A stretch of 64,000 nt of DNA from Falsiroseomonas bella. Lineage in GTDB: Bacteria; Pseudomonadota; Alphaproteobacteria; Acetobacterales; Acetobacteraceae. The notes below the pieces were generated by a model. The model saw only the letters and a list, made by a program, of their open reading frames with translations, ran no database searches and was not told where the DNA came from. Each line of letters begins with the position of its first letter. Within the stretch, counting starts at the first letter, position 1. Positions 27,035-36,445 of the stretch are shown piece by piece. The stretch lies in contig NZ_QGNA01000005.1 in NCBI RefSeq assembly GCF_003173615.1, positions 124,001 through 188,000 of the forward strand. The letters are read 5' to 3'. The translations under genes and the position numbers were made by a program.

Positions 27035-27757
27035 TCAGAGATCCACGACCGTGGTGAAGCGGCCTTCGCCCTTCATCACCGCCGTGAAGGCGCCGGGCTC
27101 GTGGATGTTGAACACGATGATCGGCAGCTTGTTCTCGCGCGCCAGGCTGATCGCGGCGGCGTCCATCACCGCCAGGTCGCGCGCCAGCATGTCGAGATAG
27201 GTGAGCGTCACGTAGCGCTCGGCCTTCGGGTTCTTGCGCGGGTCGGCGGAATAGACGCCGTCCACCTGCGTGCCCTTCAGCAGCGCATCGCAATCCATCT
27301 CCGCCGCCCGCAACGCCGCGGCGGTGTCGGTGGTGAAGAAGGGGTTCCCGGTGCCGCCGGCGAAGATCACCACGCGGCCCTTCTCCATGTGCCGGATCGC
27401 CCGGCGGCGGATGAAGGGCTCGCACAGGCTCGCCATGTTGATCGCGCTCTGCACCCGCGTGTGCACGCCGAGCTTCTCCAGCACGTTCTGCATGGCCAGC
27501 GCGTTCATCACGGTGGCCAGCATGCCCATGCCGTCCGCCTGGGCGCGGTCCATGCCGGCGGAGGCGCCGGAGACGCCGCGGAAGATGTTGCCGCCGCCGA
27601 TCACCAGGCAGACCTGCACGCCGAGGTTCACCACGTCGCGCACATCCTCGGCGATCGCCTTGAGCGTGCCGATGTCGAGGCCGTAGTCGCGCTGCCCCAT
27701 CAGGGCCTCGCCGGACACCTTCAGCAGCACGCGCTTGTAGCGGAGGGCTTCGGTCAT
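27035..27757 (-). CDS. pyrH: UMP kinase
   Basis: PyrH (240 aa) phosphorylates UMP to UDP; it belongs to the amino-acid kinase fold, not the NMP kinase family. Seen: [13 protein letters not shown] at the N-terminus, [10 protein letters not shown] for phosphate binding, and [16 protein letters not shown] for UMP binding and catalysis. ATG 27757 is chosen since [13 protein letters not shown] matches the family; the longer reading enters the spacer after tsf. Spacing from tsf is 166 bases, so an extra promoter there is possible. Confidence 0.97.
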   Translation of the reverse strand: MTEALRYKRVLLKVSGEALMGQRDYGLDIGTLKAIAEDVRDVVNLGVQVCLVIGGGNIFRGVSGASAGMDRAQADGMGMLATVMNALAMQNVLEKLGVHTRVQSAINMASLCEPFIRRRAIRHMEKGRVVIFAGGTGNPFFTTDTAAALRAAEMDCDALLKGTQVDGVYSADPRKNPKAERYVTLTYLDMLARDLAVMDAAAISLARENKLPIIVFNIHEPGAFTAVMKGEGRFTTVVDL

Positions 27758-27923
27758 CGGGGCTCCAGAAGGACTCCGGGAAGGGCGGCCGGGCGCGCGG
27801 CGGCGGAACATAGGCGTGGCATCGTGGCCACCGCAAGGCAGGGGCGCCGGCCGAACGCCGATCGGCGCGGCAGTCCCCGCGGCGGAGCGGCCGGGCACCC
27901 GGCCCGGCCGCCCCGCCCGCCGG

Positions 27924-28859
27924 TCACCCCTTGCTCATCGCCGCCACTTCGGCGGCGAAGTCGGAGGTCTCCTTCTGGATGCCCTCGCCGAGCTGGAAGC
28001 GGGCGAAGCCGGTCAGGTTGCCCCCGGCCTTCTTCACCACCTCCTTCACGCGGCTCTCGCCGTCATGCACCCAGACCTGCTCCAGAAGCACCACTTCCTC
28101 GTAGTACTTCCGGATGCGGCCCTCGATCATCTTCTCGATGATCTCCGGCTTCTTGCCCGAGCCCGCGGCCTGCTCGCGCAGCACCGCCTTCTCGCGCTCC
28201 AGCTCGGACGGCTCGACGCCGCCGATGTCGAGGGCGGTGGGGCGCGCGGCCGCGACATGCATGCCGATCTGCCGGCCCAGCGTCTCCAGCGCCTCGATCT
28301 CCGAGGACGCCTCGAGCGCGACCAGCACGCCGATCTTGCCGAGGCCCGGCTTCACGGCGTTGTGCATGTAGGAGGCGACGGTGCCGTTCTGCACGCGCAG
28401 CACGCGGGCGCGGCGGATTGTCATGTTCTCGCCGATCGTGGCGATCAGGTGGGTCAGCTCCTCCTGCACCGTGCGCAGGTCGCGCCCGCCCTCGACCAGC
28501 TCGGGCACGCCCGGATAGGTCGCGTTCTTCAGCGCCTCGACGTCATCGCCGACGGAGAGCGCGAGCTCGGCCACGGCGGCGACGAAGTTCTGGAACAGCT
28601 CGTTGCGCGCGACGAAGTCGGTCTCGGCATTCACCTCGACCATGGCGCCGACGCCGGGGCCGGTGGCCACGCCGACCAGGCCCTCGGCCGCGACGCGGCC
28701 CGACTTCTTGGCGGCGGCCGAGAGGCCCTTCTTCCGCAGCCAGTCGATCGCGCCTTCCATGTCGCCGCCCGACTCGGTCAGCGCCTTCTTGCAGTCCATC
28801 ATGCCGGCGCCCGTGCGCTCGCGCAGTTCGCGCACCATCGCCGCGGTGATCTCGGCCAT
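27924..28859 (-). CDS. tsf: Elongation factor Ts
   Basis: EF-Ts (311 aa) exchanges GDP for GTP on EF-Tu. The N-terminal UBA-like domain carries [19 protein letters not shown], followed by [10 protein letters not shown] and [13 protein letters not shown] in the core, then a coiled-coil subdomain and the C-terminal module [15 protein letters not shown] 28859 has AAAGGAG upstream and fits the family. A 168-base spacer holding the hairpin element copy A separates it from rpsB. Confidence 0.97.
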   Translation of the reverse strand: MAEITAAMVRELRERTGAGMMDCKKALTESGGDMEGAIDWLRKKGLSAAAKKSGRVAAEGLVGVATGPGVGAMVEVNAETDFVARNELFQNFVAAVAELALSVGDDVEALKNATYPGVPELVEGGRDLRTVQEELTHLIATIGENMTIRRARVLRVQNGTVASYMHNAVKPGLGKIGVLVALEASSEIEALETLGRQIGMHVAAARPTALDIGGVEPSELEREKAVLREQAAGSGKKPEIIEKMIEGRIRKYYEEVVLLEQVWVHDGESRVKEVVKKAGGNLTGFARFQLGEGIQKETSDFAAEVAAMSKG

Positions 28860-28882
28860 TGATTGAGACTCCTTTGTATTGC

Positions 28883-28977
28883 CCTCAGACGCCGGGCGGC
28901 CGCATCCGCGGCCTTGGCTTCGCCGCACCGGCGGCGGGCCGCGTTCGCGGCCTCGGCCGGCTTTGCCGGCCGCCCGG
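28883..28977 (+). repeat. Multi-hairpin intergenic element, copy A
   Basis: This spacer between rpsB and tsf reads on the plus strand CCTCAGACGCCGG, hairpin GGCCGC-ATCC-GCGGCC, TTGGCT, hairpin CGCCGC-ACCG-GCGGCG, hairpin GGCCGC-GTTC-GCGGCC, CTCGGCC and hairpin GGCCGGC-TTT-GCCGGCC. The orientation is opposite to the genes around it. A further hairpin (GGCGGC-TTCGCCA-type) lies at 28995-29018. On the mRNA these would form between rpsB and tsf and could stop or stabilise the transcript. Confidence 0.8.
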
Positions 28978-29027
28978 TACCAACTTAGGCGAGCCAGGCG
29001 GCGGCTTCGCCAGCCGCCCGGCTCAAC

Positions 29028-29822
29028 TCACTCGGCCGCCGGCTGGTCGGTCGGGGCGACTTCGACAGGCGCTTCCGGCAGCGCCTCGGCCGGCAGGTCC
29101 TCCATCGCGCCGATGTCGGCGCCGGAGGAGGAGAGCGCACCGGCCAGGCCATCCAGCACCGCGCCCGCGACCATGTCGCAGTAGAGGTGGATCGCGCGGA
29201 TCGCATCGTCATTGCCCGGGATCGGGAAGGCGATGCCCTGCGGGTCGGCGTTGCTGTCCACCACGGCGATCACCGGAATGCCGAGCTTGTTGGCCTCTTC
29301 GATCGCCAGCTTCTCCTTCACCGTGTCGATGACGAAGATGATGTCGGGCAGGCCGCCCATGTCCTTGATGCCGCCCAGCGCGCGGTCGAGCTTCTCCTTC
29401 TCGCGCGTCAGCATCAGGACCTCCTTCTTGGTGAGGCCCTGGATGTCGCCGCCGAGGCGCTCCTCCATCTGCTTCAGGCGCTTGATGCTGCCCTGGATGG
29501 TCTTCCAGTTGGTCAGCATGCCACCCAGCCAGCGGTGGTTCACGTAGTACTGGCCGCAGCGCTGCGCGCTCTCGGCCACGTAGTCCGCCGCCGCCTTCTT
29601 GGTGCCGACCATCAGCACGCGCCCGCCGCCCGCCACCACGTCGCGGATCGCGCGCAGCGCGCGGTCCATCATCGGCACGGTCTGCTGCAGGTCCAGGATG
29701 TGGACCTGGTTGCGGACGCCGAAGATGTACGGCGCCATCCGCGGGTTCCAGCGGCGGGTGTGGTGGCCGAAATGCACGCCGGCCTCGAGCAGGCCGCGCA
29801 GGGTGACGTCGGGCATCGCCAT
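29028..29822 (-). CDS. rpsB: 30S ribosomal protein S2
   Basis: S2 (264 aa) binds the 30S subunit late in assembly. The family sequence is clear throughout: [61 protein letters not shown] and [19 protein letters not shown] at 29822 is chosen over the Met two codons in because AGAAGAGG-type bases lie upstream. The C-terminal Ala/Glu/Pro tail is common in alphaproteobacteria. It heads a minus-strand run to gloA and diverges from the glycosyltransferase genes. Confidence 0.97.
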   Translation of the reverse strand: MAMPDVTLRGLLEAGVHFGHHTRRWNPRMAPYIFGVRNQVHILDLQQTVPMMDRALRAIRDVVAGGGRVLMVGTKKAAADYVAESAQRCGQYYVNHRWLGGMLTNWKTIQGSIKRLKQMEERLGGDIQGLTKKEVLMLTREKEKLDRALGGIKDMGGLPDIIFVIDTVKEKLAIEEANKLGIPVIAVVDSNADPQGIAFPIPGNDDAIRAIHLYCDMVAGAVLDGLAGALSSSGADIGAMEDLPAEALPEAPVEVAPTDQPAAE

Positions 29823-29986
29823 CGGCGAAATTCCTCTTCTTCCAGTGGTCCGGTTGGGCCTCCGCGGCGCCATCCCCCTGGTCGAGACGACCCCGGGGAC
29901 CGGACCCGTTCGCGCCATCTCTGGCTGGAAGGGTGCGCCGCGTGCGGATTTGCCGTCGCCGGGAGGGGCCCGGCGCCGACGGCGCG

Positions 29987-30015
29987 CATATGCCCCAGAG
30001 GCGCCGCCGGGGCAA
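29987..30015 (-). promoter_or_regulatory. Probable rpsB promoter
   Basis: On the minus strand TTGCCC (30010-30015) and CATATG (29987-29992) are separated by 17 bases, a fair match to a housekeeping promoter, in a spacer otherwise free of such pairs. It would give a leader of about 160 bases before rpsB. No known S2-binding leader structure is recognised by eye. Confidence 0.4.
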
Positions 30016-30075
30016 GGCCGCAGCGCCGGGGGGCTCGGTTTCCCGAGGCCCGGCCGACGGCTATCCTGCCGGGCG

Positions 30076-32385
30076 ATGCGCATCCTCGTCGTCTCGCCCA
30101 CGCCGACCCACCCGCAGGATGCCGGCAACCGGGCGCGCATCCATGCCCTGCTGTCGGACCTGAAGGCGGCCGGCCACGCCATCCATCTCTGCCTGCTGCT
30201 GCGCGAGGGCGTCACGCCCGACGCCCTGGCCGCCATGCGCGCCGCCTGGGACGAGGTGATCGCCGTCCCGCATGACCGCGCGGCCGAGCGGCGCAGCCTG
30301 CCCGAGGGGCTGAACGCCCTCGACGACTGGATCCTGCCCGAGGCGGAGCGGGCCTTCGCCGCGCTCGCCGCGCGGGATCCCGGCTTCGACATGGTGCTGG
30401 TGAACTATGTGTTCCTGAGCGCCGCCTTCCTGCCCTTCCCGCCCGGCGTGGTACGCGTGCTGGACACGCATGACGTCTTCGCCGACCGCGCGGCCAAGCT
30501 GGCGGCGCTCGGCCTGGAGAGCCGCTTCTTCGCCACCACCGCCGAGGAGGAGACCCGCGGCCTCGACCGCGCCGACCTGGTGCTGGCCATCCAGGAGGAG
30601 GACGCGGCCGGCTTCCGCGCGCGCACCCGCGCCCCGGTCCTGACGCTCGGCCATCTGCCGGCCGGCGACCCGGCGCCCCTGCCCCCGCGCGCGCCGGACG
30701 GGCGCCTTGCCATCGGCTATCTCGGCAGCGTCAACCCGATGAACACCCGCGCGCTGGGGCGCTTCCTGGCGGCGCTGGACCACGCCGGCATCGCGGCGGC
30801 GGGCGGCAGCCTGCTGGTGGCGGGCGGCGCGGCGCGGGACCTCGCGCCCGCGCCGGGCCTCCTCCCGCTCGGCCCGGTCGCCGCGCCCGACGACCTCTAT
30901 GCGCGGGTGGACCTGGTGGTGAACCCGCATGAGGGCGGCACCGGCCTCAAGATCAAGACGGTGGAGGCGCTGGCCCGCGGGCGGCCGGTGATCGGCACCG
31001 CCGAGGCCTTCGCCGGCCTGCCCGCCGAGGCCGCCTGCCACGCGGCCGCCGACGCCGCCGAGGTCGCCGCGCTGCTCCGCCGCTGGCTCGCCGAGCCTGC
31101 ATACCGCAAGGAGGTGGCCACGGCATCGGCCCGCCTCGCCGCCCGCTATGCGCTGGAGGTGCGCGACGCCCGCGCCATCCTCGCCTCGCCCGCCGCCATC
31201 GCCCGGCTGCGCGACCGTCCGCGCCTGCTGCTGGTGACCGACGTGCCCTTCTGGCGCAGCGACCTCGGCAACCGCCAGCGCATCGCCGCCCTGATCGCCG
31301 CGGCGCGGGCGGAGGCCGACCCGGATCTGTTCTTCGCCGGCGCGATGACCGTCGAAGAGGCGGCGGCGGCGCAGCGCCTGCTCGGCCCCCGCGGGCGCGT
31401 TTTTTGCGCGCTGACCGAGACGCCCGCCGACCCGCCAATCGAACCGCCTTTGGACCTCACGCCCTACGAGGCGTCCCGCTACGACCCAAAGATCTTCGCG
31501 GCGCTGGAGGCGCATCTGGCCGAGCACCGGCCCGAGGCGGTGATCATCGAATACGTCCTGCTCTCCTACCTGCGGCATGCACGCGGCCTGCCGCCCCTGA
31601 CCGCCATCGACACGCATGACGTGATGTCGGTCCGCGCCGAGAATTTCCGGCGCTTCGGGCGCACCCACTTCGTGCAGATCTCCGCCGCCGAGGAGCTGCG
31701 CATCCTCTCCGGCTTCCCGTTGGTGCTGGCGATCCAGGCCGAGGAGGCGCGCTGGCTGGAGGCGCTGCTGCCCGGCCGCGTCCTGCTCGCGCCCCACGTC
31801 ATGCCGCCGGTCCCCCGCGCGAAGGGCAGCCCGCCGGGCGGGCGGCTGCGCGTCGGCTTCATCGGCGGCGACAGCCCGATGAACCAGGACGGGCTGCGCT
31901 GGCTGATGGACCAGGTCTGGCCGGCCGTGCTGCCGCTCGGCGCCGAGTTGCATGTCGCGGGCGGCATCTGCGCCAGCCTGCCGGAGGGGCGGGAGGGCGT
32001 GGTCGCGCATGGCGAGGTGGCCGACGCCAACGCCTTCCTCGCCGGCCTGGACATCGCGGTGAACCCGGTCTTCTTCGGCGGCGGGCTCAAGATCAAGACG
32101 GTGGAATACCTGGCCCACGGCCTGCCCTCCGTGCTGAGCGCGGAGGCGCTGTTCGGCATCGCCGGCGGCGCGGGGGAGGCCTATCTCGTCGCACCCGATC
32201 GCCTCGGCTTCATCGCCGGCCTCGCCGCGCTGATCGAGGATGCGACGCTGCGGCGGCGCATGGGCGAGGCGGCGCAGGCCTTCGCACGGCGGCATTTCGC
32301 CCCGCGCGAGCTGGAACGGGCGATGCGCGCCCTGGCGCAGTTCGCGCGCGGCGTGCCGCCACCCAAGCGCCTCGGCGCCGCATGA
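30076..32385 (+). CDS. Tandem double glycosyltransferase (two GT4-like GT-B modules)
   Basis: The 769-residue protein contains two copies of one glycosyltransferase module. Half 1 (about 1-375) starts [18 protein letters not shown] and has [18 protein letters not shown] and [19 protein letters not shown]. Half 2 (about 380-769) starts [18 protein letters not shown] and has [18 protein letters not shown] and [19 protein letters not shown]. The GLKIKTVE block corresponds to the sugar-nucleotide binding Glu region of family 4. It is cytoplasmic, with no membrane helix, and likely adds one or two sugars to a surface glycan. ATG 30076 fits the first module; longer frames run into the rpsB leader. 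The next gene overlaps by four bases. Donor and acceptor unknown. Confidence 0.85.
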   Translation: MRILVVSPTPTHPQDAGNRARIHALLSDLKAAGHAIHLCLLLREGVTPDALAAMRAAWDEVIAVPHDRAAERRSLPEGLNALDDWILPEAERAFAALAARDPGFDMVLVNYVFLSAAFLPFPPGVVRVLDTHDVFADRAAKLAALGLESRFFATTAEEETRGLDRADLVLAIQEEDAAGFRARTRAPVLTLGHLPAGDPAPLPPRAPDGRLAIGYLGSVNPMNTRALGRFLAALDHAGIAAAGGSLLVAGGAARDLAPAPGLLPLGPVAAPDDLYARVDLVVNPHEGGTGLKIKTVEALARGRPVIGTAEAFAGLPAEAACHAAADAAEVAALLRRWLAEPAYRKEVATASARLAARYALEVRDARAILASPAAIARLRDRPRLLLVTDVPFWRSDLGNRQRIAALIAAARAEADPDLFFAGAMTVEEAAAAQRLLGPRGRVFCALTETPADPPIEPPLDLTPYEASRYDPKIFAALEAHLAEHRPEAVIIEYVLLSYLRHARGLPPLTAIDTHDVMSVRAENFRRFGRTHFVQISAAEELRILSGFPLVLAIQAEEARWLEALLPGRVLLAPHVMPPVPRAKGSPPGGRLRVGFIGGDSPMNQDGLRWLMDQVWPAVLPLGAELHVAGGICASLPEGREGVVAHGEVADANAFLAGLDIAVNPVFFGGGLKIKTVEYLAHGLPSVLSAEALFGIAGGAGEAYLVAPDRLGFIAGLAALIEDATLRRRMGEAAQAFARRHFAPRELERAMRALAQFARGVPPPKRLGAA

Positions 32386-33518
32386 TCGGCACGCGCCGGC
32401 TTTCCCGGCTGCTGCTGCTGCTGCCCTCGGCGCGGCTCGGCGGCACCGAGCGGCACAGCGCGGCGCTGGCGGCGCGGCTGCATGCGCAAGCGGGCCTTGC
32501 CGTGGACCTCGCCGCCGAGCCCGCGGTTCTGGAGGGGTTGGGCGCACCGGAGGGCGTCGGCCTCCACCCGGCGAGGCTCGCCTGGGAGGCCGACGAGGAG
32601 CCGGCGGCGCGCGCAGCCCGGCAGGCCGCGGAGACACGCCGCCTGCTTGCCGACCTTCAGCCGGATGCCGCGCTGGTCGCCCTGCCCTGGCCCGATGCCG
32701 GCAACGGCATCCTGCCCGTCCTGGCCGAGGCCGCGCTGCCGCGCCTGGTGCTGCTGCACCTGGCGCCGGAGGCCGAGCCGCCCGTCGTCCCGCCGGCGCT
32801 GGGGCTGGAAGGCGCGGTGGTCGCCGCCGTCTCCGCCCCGATCGGCCGCCGCGCGGCGCGCGCCTGGGGCCTGCCGGACGCCTCGGTCGCCGTGCTGCCG
32901 AACCCCGCGCCGCGCCCCTCGGCGCTGGACCGCGCCGCGACGCGGGTGGAGTTGCGCGCCGCGCTCGGCCTTTCGCCGACCGAACGGCTGCTGCTCTTCG
33001 TCGGGCGGCTGGAGGAGGCGAAGGGCGCCGACCTGCTGCCGGGCATCATCGGCCGCCTCGACGCCACGCTGCTGGTGGCGGGCGACGGCGCGCTGCGCGG
33101 GATGCTGCAGGAGATCGCCGCGGCCGATCCCTTCAAGCGCCTGCGCCTGCTCGGTCCGGTCGCCGACCCGGCGCCCTGGTATCTGGCCGCCGACGCGCTG
33201 CTGCTGCCCTCCCGGCTGGAGGGCGCGCCGCTCGCCTTCCTTGAGGCCGCGGCGCATGGCTGCCCGGTGGTCGCGACACCGGCCGCGGTCGAGGCCTTCG
33301 GGGACGCGGCCCCCCGCATCGCTTCCGTCGCCGAGACATCGGATCCGGCCGGCATCGCCGCCGCGGCGGCCGCGCTGCTGGCCGATCCCGCCCGCGCCGC
33401 GCGGCTGTCCGCGGCGGCGGCGAAGCAGGTGGCCGGGCGCGACTGGGCCGGCGTGACCACGCAGGCGCTCGGCCTGCTGCGCGCGGCGACCGCCGCGGCA
33501 CGAGGAGGGACGGCATGA
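32382..33518 (+). CDS. Glycosyltransferase family 4 protein
   Basis: The 378-residue GT-B protein has LLLLLPSARLGGTERHSAAL at the N-terminus (the typical glycine-rich acceptor-side loop), LLFVGRLEEAKGADLL in the middle and LLLPSRLEGAPLAFLEAAAHG with the donor-binding E-x7-E-like segment near the C-terminus. It is likely a cytoplasmic transferase for a surface polysaccharide. Start and stop overlap both neighbours (ATGA at both ends), so three genes are translated as a unit. The sugar specificity cannot be read from the sequence. Confidence 0.88.
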   Translation: MIGTRRLSRLLLLLPSARLGGTERHSAALAARLHAQAGLAVDLAAEPAVLEGLGAPEGVGLHPARLAWEADEEPAARAARQAAETRRLLADLQPDAALVALPWPDAGNGILPVLAEAALPRLVLLHLAPEAEPPVVPPALGLEGAVVAAVSAPIGRRAARAWGLPDASVAVLPNPAPRPSALDRAATRVELRAALGLSPTERLLLFVGRLEEAKGADLLPGIIGRLDATLLVAGDGALRGMLQEIAAADPFKRLRLLGPVADPAPWYLAADALLLPSRLEGAPLAFLEAAAHGCPVVATPAAVEAFGDAAPRIASVAETSDPAGIAAAAAALLADPARAARLSAAAAKQVAGRDWAGVTTQALGLLRAATAAARGGTA

Positions 33519-35398
33519 TCGGCCTCAGGATCGGCGCCGCCGAGCTGGACGAGATCGAGGCCGGCGCGCCGGCGCTGGTGGCTGCGGCGGATCTCGACCT
33601 GCCGGAGCTTCGGCCCCTGGTGGTGCTCGTGCCGCGCGATGGCGTCCTGGCCCGCCCGGGCGCGCAGCCCGTTCGCAGCCTGCCACTGCCGCCGGACCTG
33701 CCGCTGCTGGCGCTGCTGGCCGGGGAGGAGGCGGCCGCCGGCCTGCTGCCCCTGCTGCCCCCTGGCATCCCGGTGCTCGCCGACCCGGCCCTGCTCTCGG
33801 GGCTGCTGGCCGAGGCGCTGCGGACGTCCCGCGCCGCCCAGGCCGCCGCGGAGGGCGAATCCCGCCGCCTGCTGCGCGCCCTCGGCGCCGCCCTACCGCG
33901 CCCGCTGCTGGCGCTGGACCTGCCGCCGATCGGCGCAGCCGCCACGGCGCCGCCCGCATCCCAGGCGCTCGGCCGCCCGGCGGCGGGGATCTGCACCGTG
34001 GAGCTGCATCTCGCCATGCCCGGCTCAGGCGGGCTGCATGTGCGGCTGCTGGCCGGGGAGCGCGTGGTCGGCAGCTGGCGCGTCCCGGAGGCGGCGCGCG
34101 GCCCCGGCTGGCTGGCGCTCGACCTGCCCGAGCCGGCGCCCGAAGACCCGGAGGAGGCCGTGCTGGAGGTTTCGACGGAGGCGACGGAGGCCCCGCCCCT
34201 GCTGTCGCTGGTCGCCGACCGGTCGCAGGCGGGGCTCGCCCTGCGCCTCTGGACCGCCGGCCCGGGCTGGTCGGTGCTGCCCCGGCACTTCGACTGGCCC
34301 GCCATGGGCGCGGCACGCCCTGCCCTGCCGCTGCCGCTCCCCGCCGCGCTGCTGGCCGAGGCCGTGCCGGATGGCGCGCGCGCCGAGCTGGTCGCCGTCG
34401 GGGAGGAGCCGCCGCGCCTGGTGCTCGAAATCCCCGCCGGCGGCGAGATGCTGCTCCGCCTGCCCGCCCTTCCCGTCGGCCCGGCCGACCTGCTGCGGCT
34501 GCGCCTGCTGCGCCCGGTCGGTGCCGAGGCGGGCATGGAGGCGGCACTCGCCGTTGCGCGCGCGGATGGCGAGGCCGGAACCGGCTGGCGCCCGATCGGC
34601 GCGCGGGCGGAACTCGCCCTGCCGTTGCCGGAGGGGGGCATGGCCTCGCCGCGTCTGGCCCTGCGCCATCGCGGCAGGCGGCCGGCCCTGGTGGAGGTGG
34701 AGAGCCTGGCGCTCATCGCCGGCGCGGCCGGGGAGAAGCGCGTGGCCCCGCCGGCCGAGCTCGCCGCCGGACGCGGGCGGTACGCGGTCGCCATGCCCTT
34801 CGGCGCCGCCCTGCCGCCCTGGCGCAGCGCGCCGCCGGCACCGCAGCCGCCCCTGGCCCAGCCCGGCGGCCCGGCGCGGGCCGTGCTCGCCCTGCCGCGG
34901 ACCGCCGCCGGCCCGGTGCCGCCGCGCATGCCGAGCGCCGCCAGCGGATTCCAGGAACTCCGCCTGAACCAGCACCTGGACAATGCCGGCTCCGGCTACC
35001 GCCACCTGGATGTCGGGATCAGCGGCCTGGTCTCCGCCGCGGGGCTCTGGCGACAGGTGCGGCTCAAGCTGTTCGAGCGGCGCGGCGTGGCGGGGCTCGA
35101 GTTCCGCCAGGCCAAGGGCTGGCCGCCGATGTTCGACGTCTGGCCGGAGGGCGGCAGCGACAACTATGGGCCGTTCTGGCGGCTCGAGACGGAGGTCACC
35201 GGCCTCGCCCTCGCCGCCCTGACCACCCCGCATGACCGCGCCCTGATCGCTGCTCTCATGGACGTGCTGCCGGAGATCGCCGGCCAGGCGAGCCGCGCCG
35301 CAAGGCTGGAGATGGCCGAGGCCGAGCCCTGGATCGGGCTCGCGCGCCGCGTGGTCGAGGCGGTCGGCGCCGCGCGGGGAACGACCCGCCCCGTCTGA
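33515..35398 (+). CDS. Unknown protein of glycan cluster, 627 aa (possibly DUF6212-like)
   Basis: No motif I can name with confidence. The protein has no signal peptide or membrane helix. Residues 1-150 are an alpha/beta region rich in Leu/Ala/Pro. About 155-215 and 290-420 look like beta-sandwich segments (GLHVRLLAGERVVGSWRVPE). After a Pro-rich linker (about 425-465) comes a better-conserved-looking C-terminal domain, QELRLNQHLDNAGSGYRHLD and MFDVWPEGGSDNYGPFW. From memory only, similar proteins in Acetobacteraceae are labelled DUF6212. It overlaps the preceding glycosyltransferase gene by four bases, and a terminator follows at once, so it closes this operon and probably has a role in the same glycan. 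Confidence 0.75.
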   Translation: MIGLRIGAAELDEIEAGAPALVAAADLDLPELRPLVVLVPRDGVLARPGAQPVRSLPLPPDLPLLALLAGEEAAAGLLPLLPPGIPVLADPALLSGLLAEALRTSRAAQAAAEGESRRLLRALGAALPRPLLALDLPPIGAAATAPPASQALGRPAAGICTVELHLAMPGSGGLHVRLLAGERVVGSWRVPEAARGPGWLALDLPEPAPEDPEEAVLEVSTEATEAPPLLSLVADRSQAGLALRLWTAGPGWSVLPRHFDWPAMGAARPALPLPLPAALLAEAVPDGARAELVAVGEEPPRLVLEIPAGGEMLLRLPALPVGPADLLRLRLLRPVGAEAGMEAALAVARADGEAGTGWRPIGARAELALPLPEGGMASPRLALRHRGRRPALVEVESLALIAGAAGEKRVAPPAELAAGRGRYAVAMPFGAALPPWRSAPPAPQPPLAQPGGPARAVLALPRTAAGPVPPRMPSAASGFQELRLNQHLDNAGSGYRHLDVGISGLVSAAGLWRQVRLKLFERRGVAGLEFRQAKGWPPMFDVWPEGGSDNYGPFWRLETEVTGLALAALTTPHDRALIAALMDVLPEIAGQASRAARLEMAEAEPWIGLARRVVEAVGAARGTTRPV

Positions 35399-35399
35399 T

Positions 35400-35436
35400 A
35401 CCAACGGCCGCTTTCAGCGACTCGTTGGTTTGTTTG
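35400..35436 (+). terminator. Intrinsic terminator after the 30-35.4 kb operon
   Basis: ACCAACG (35400-35406) and CGTTGGT (35423-35429) enclose an inner CGCT-TTC-AGCG stem and are followed by TTGTTTGTT. It starts one base after the stop codon. The stem plus T-rich tail fits a Rho-independent terminator of the three-gene glycosyltransferase operon. Confidence 0.8.
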
Positions 35437-35442
35437 TTCGTG

Positions 35443-35535
35443 CCTCAGGCGCCGGCGCGCGCGTCCGCGCGCTTGGCTCGCCGCACTTGCGGCGGCGCCC
35501 GTTCGGGCGCTCGGCCGCCTGCCGTCGGCCGCAGG
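35443..35535 (+). repeat. Multi-hairpin intergenic element, copy B
   Basis: Directly after the terminator: CCTCAGGCGCCGG, hairpin GCGCGC-GTCC-GCGCGC, TTGGCT, hairpin CGCCGC-ACTT-GCGGCG, hairpin GCGCCC-GTTC-GGGCGC, CTCGGCC and an imperfect GGCCG/CGGCC hairpin. Compared with copies A and C, stem bases change on both sides together while loop bases stay the same. Confidence 0.8.
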
Positions 35536-35584
35536 TCATGACGCCCTGCGGGGAGGATCCGCTCAGCCACCGCAACCCGCCTCC

Positions 35585-35609
35585 GGAACGCCGGGCGCGG
35601 GTTCTCGTT
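35585..35609 (+). promoter_or_regulatory. EcfG-type (general stress) promoter
   Basis: GGAAC (35585-35589) and CGTT (35606-35609) are exactly 16 bases apart, matching the GGAAC-N16/17-CGTT consensus of the alphaproteobacterial general stress sigma factor EcfG. It lies 66 bases before the ATG of the three-gene membrane operon and is the only such match I found in an intergenic region of this window. Confidence 0.75.
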
Positions 35610-35674
35610 GTGGTCGCGACGATGCGCCGCCGACAGGTGGCGCAGCCCGCAACCAGACGAGGAGCGGCTGACGC

Positions 35675-36433
35675 ATGAGCGACCGGAACGACCCCAGGAC
35701 CCGGCCGGACGACCCGGCCGAGAAGATGCGCCGCGACGCCGAGATGGCGCGGGCGGAGACGCGCCGCGCCGGCGAGGACGTGCGCGAGGCGGCCTCCTCC
35801 ATCGCGGAGGAGGCCTCCGCGACCGCCCGCGTCCTCAAGGAGGAGGGCGCGGCCGTGCTGGAAAGCGCGAAGGTCCGCGCGGAGGACGCGGCGCGGCAGG
35901 GCGTGCGCCAGGGCGCCCGCCAGGTCGGCGGCGTGGCGCGGGCCATCCACCGCGCCGCCGACGAGCTGGAAGGCGAGAGCCCGGAACTCGCGCGCACCAT
36001 CCATGACGCGGCCGGGCGCGTGGACGGCATGGCGCGGGCGCTGCGCGACCGCAGCCCGGGCGACCTGCTGCGCGCGGCCGAGGACTTCGCCCGCCGCCAG
36101 CCGCTGGTGTTCTTCGGCGCGGCGACGCTCGCGGGCTTCGCCCTCGCCCGCTTCGCCCGTTCCTCCGCCGCCCATGAGCATCCGCGGCATGGCCGGGTGG
36201 AGCCGGGCATGCCCTCCGGCGGCATGTCACGGTCCGACATGTCACGGCCCGAGATGACCGGCGCGCATCGCGCCGCGACGCCGGGCGCGCCCATGCCGGC
36301 CGCGAGCCATGCCCCGGGCTGGCATCCCGGAGATCCGACCGGTGATCCGACAGATCAAGGCAACGGCCCGCTGGTCGCCGCCGAGCCCGGCGATTCCGTC
36401 ACCTACCGCCCGCCGCCGCAGGGCGGGGTCTGA
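35675..36433 (+). CDS. YqjD/DUF883-like stress membrane protein
   Basis: The 252-residue protein starts with a charged, Ala-rich, probably amphipathic coiled region (about 10-125; repeated AR/AED/EE heptad-like runs), then one membrane segment at about 145-165 (PLVFFGAATLAGFALARF) followed by basic and Pro/Gly/Met-rich residues. The order coil, then RRxP-type entry, then Gly-rich helix resembles the tail-anchored YqjD/ElaB (DUF883) family of stationary-phase ribosome-binding proteins. That link is by layout, not by a detectable signature. It follows an EcfG-like promoter and leads a three-gene operon. Confidence 0.7.
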   Translation: MSDRNDPRTRPDDPAEKMRRDAEMARAETRRAGEDVREAASSIAEEASATARVLKEEGAAVLESAKVRAEDAARQGVRQGARQVGGVARAIHRAADELEGESPELARTIHDAAGRVDGMARALRDRSPGDLLRAAEDFARRQPLVFFGAATLAGFALARFARSSAAHEHPRHGRVEPGMPSGGMSRSDMSRPEMTGAHRAATPGAPMPAASHAPGWHPGDPTGDPTDQGNGPLVAAEPGDSVTYRPPPQGGV

Positions 36434-36445
36434 GAGGAGCCCGCG

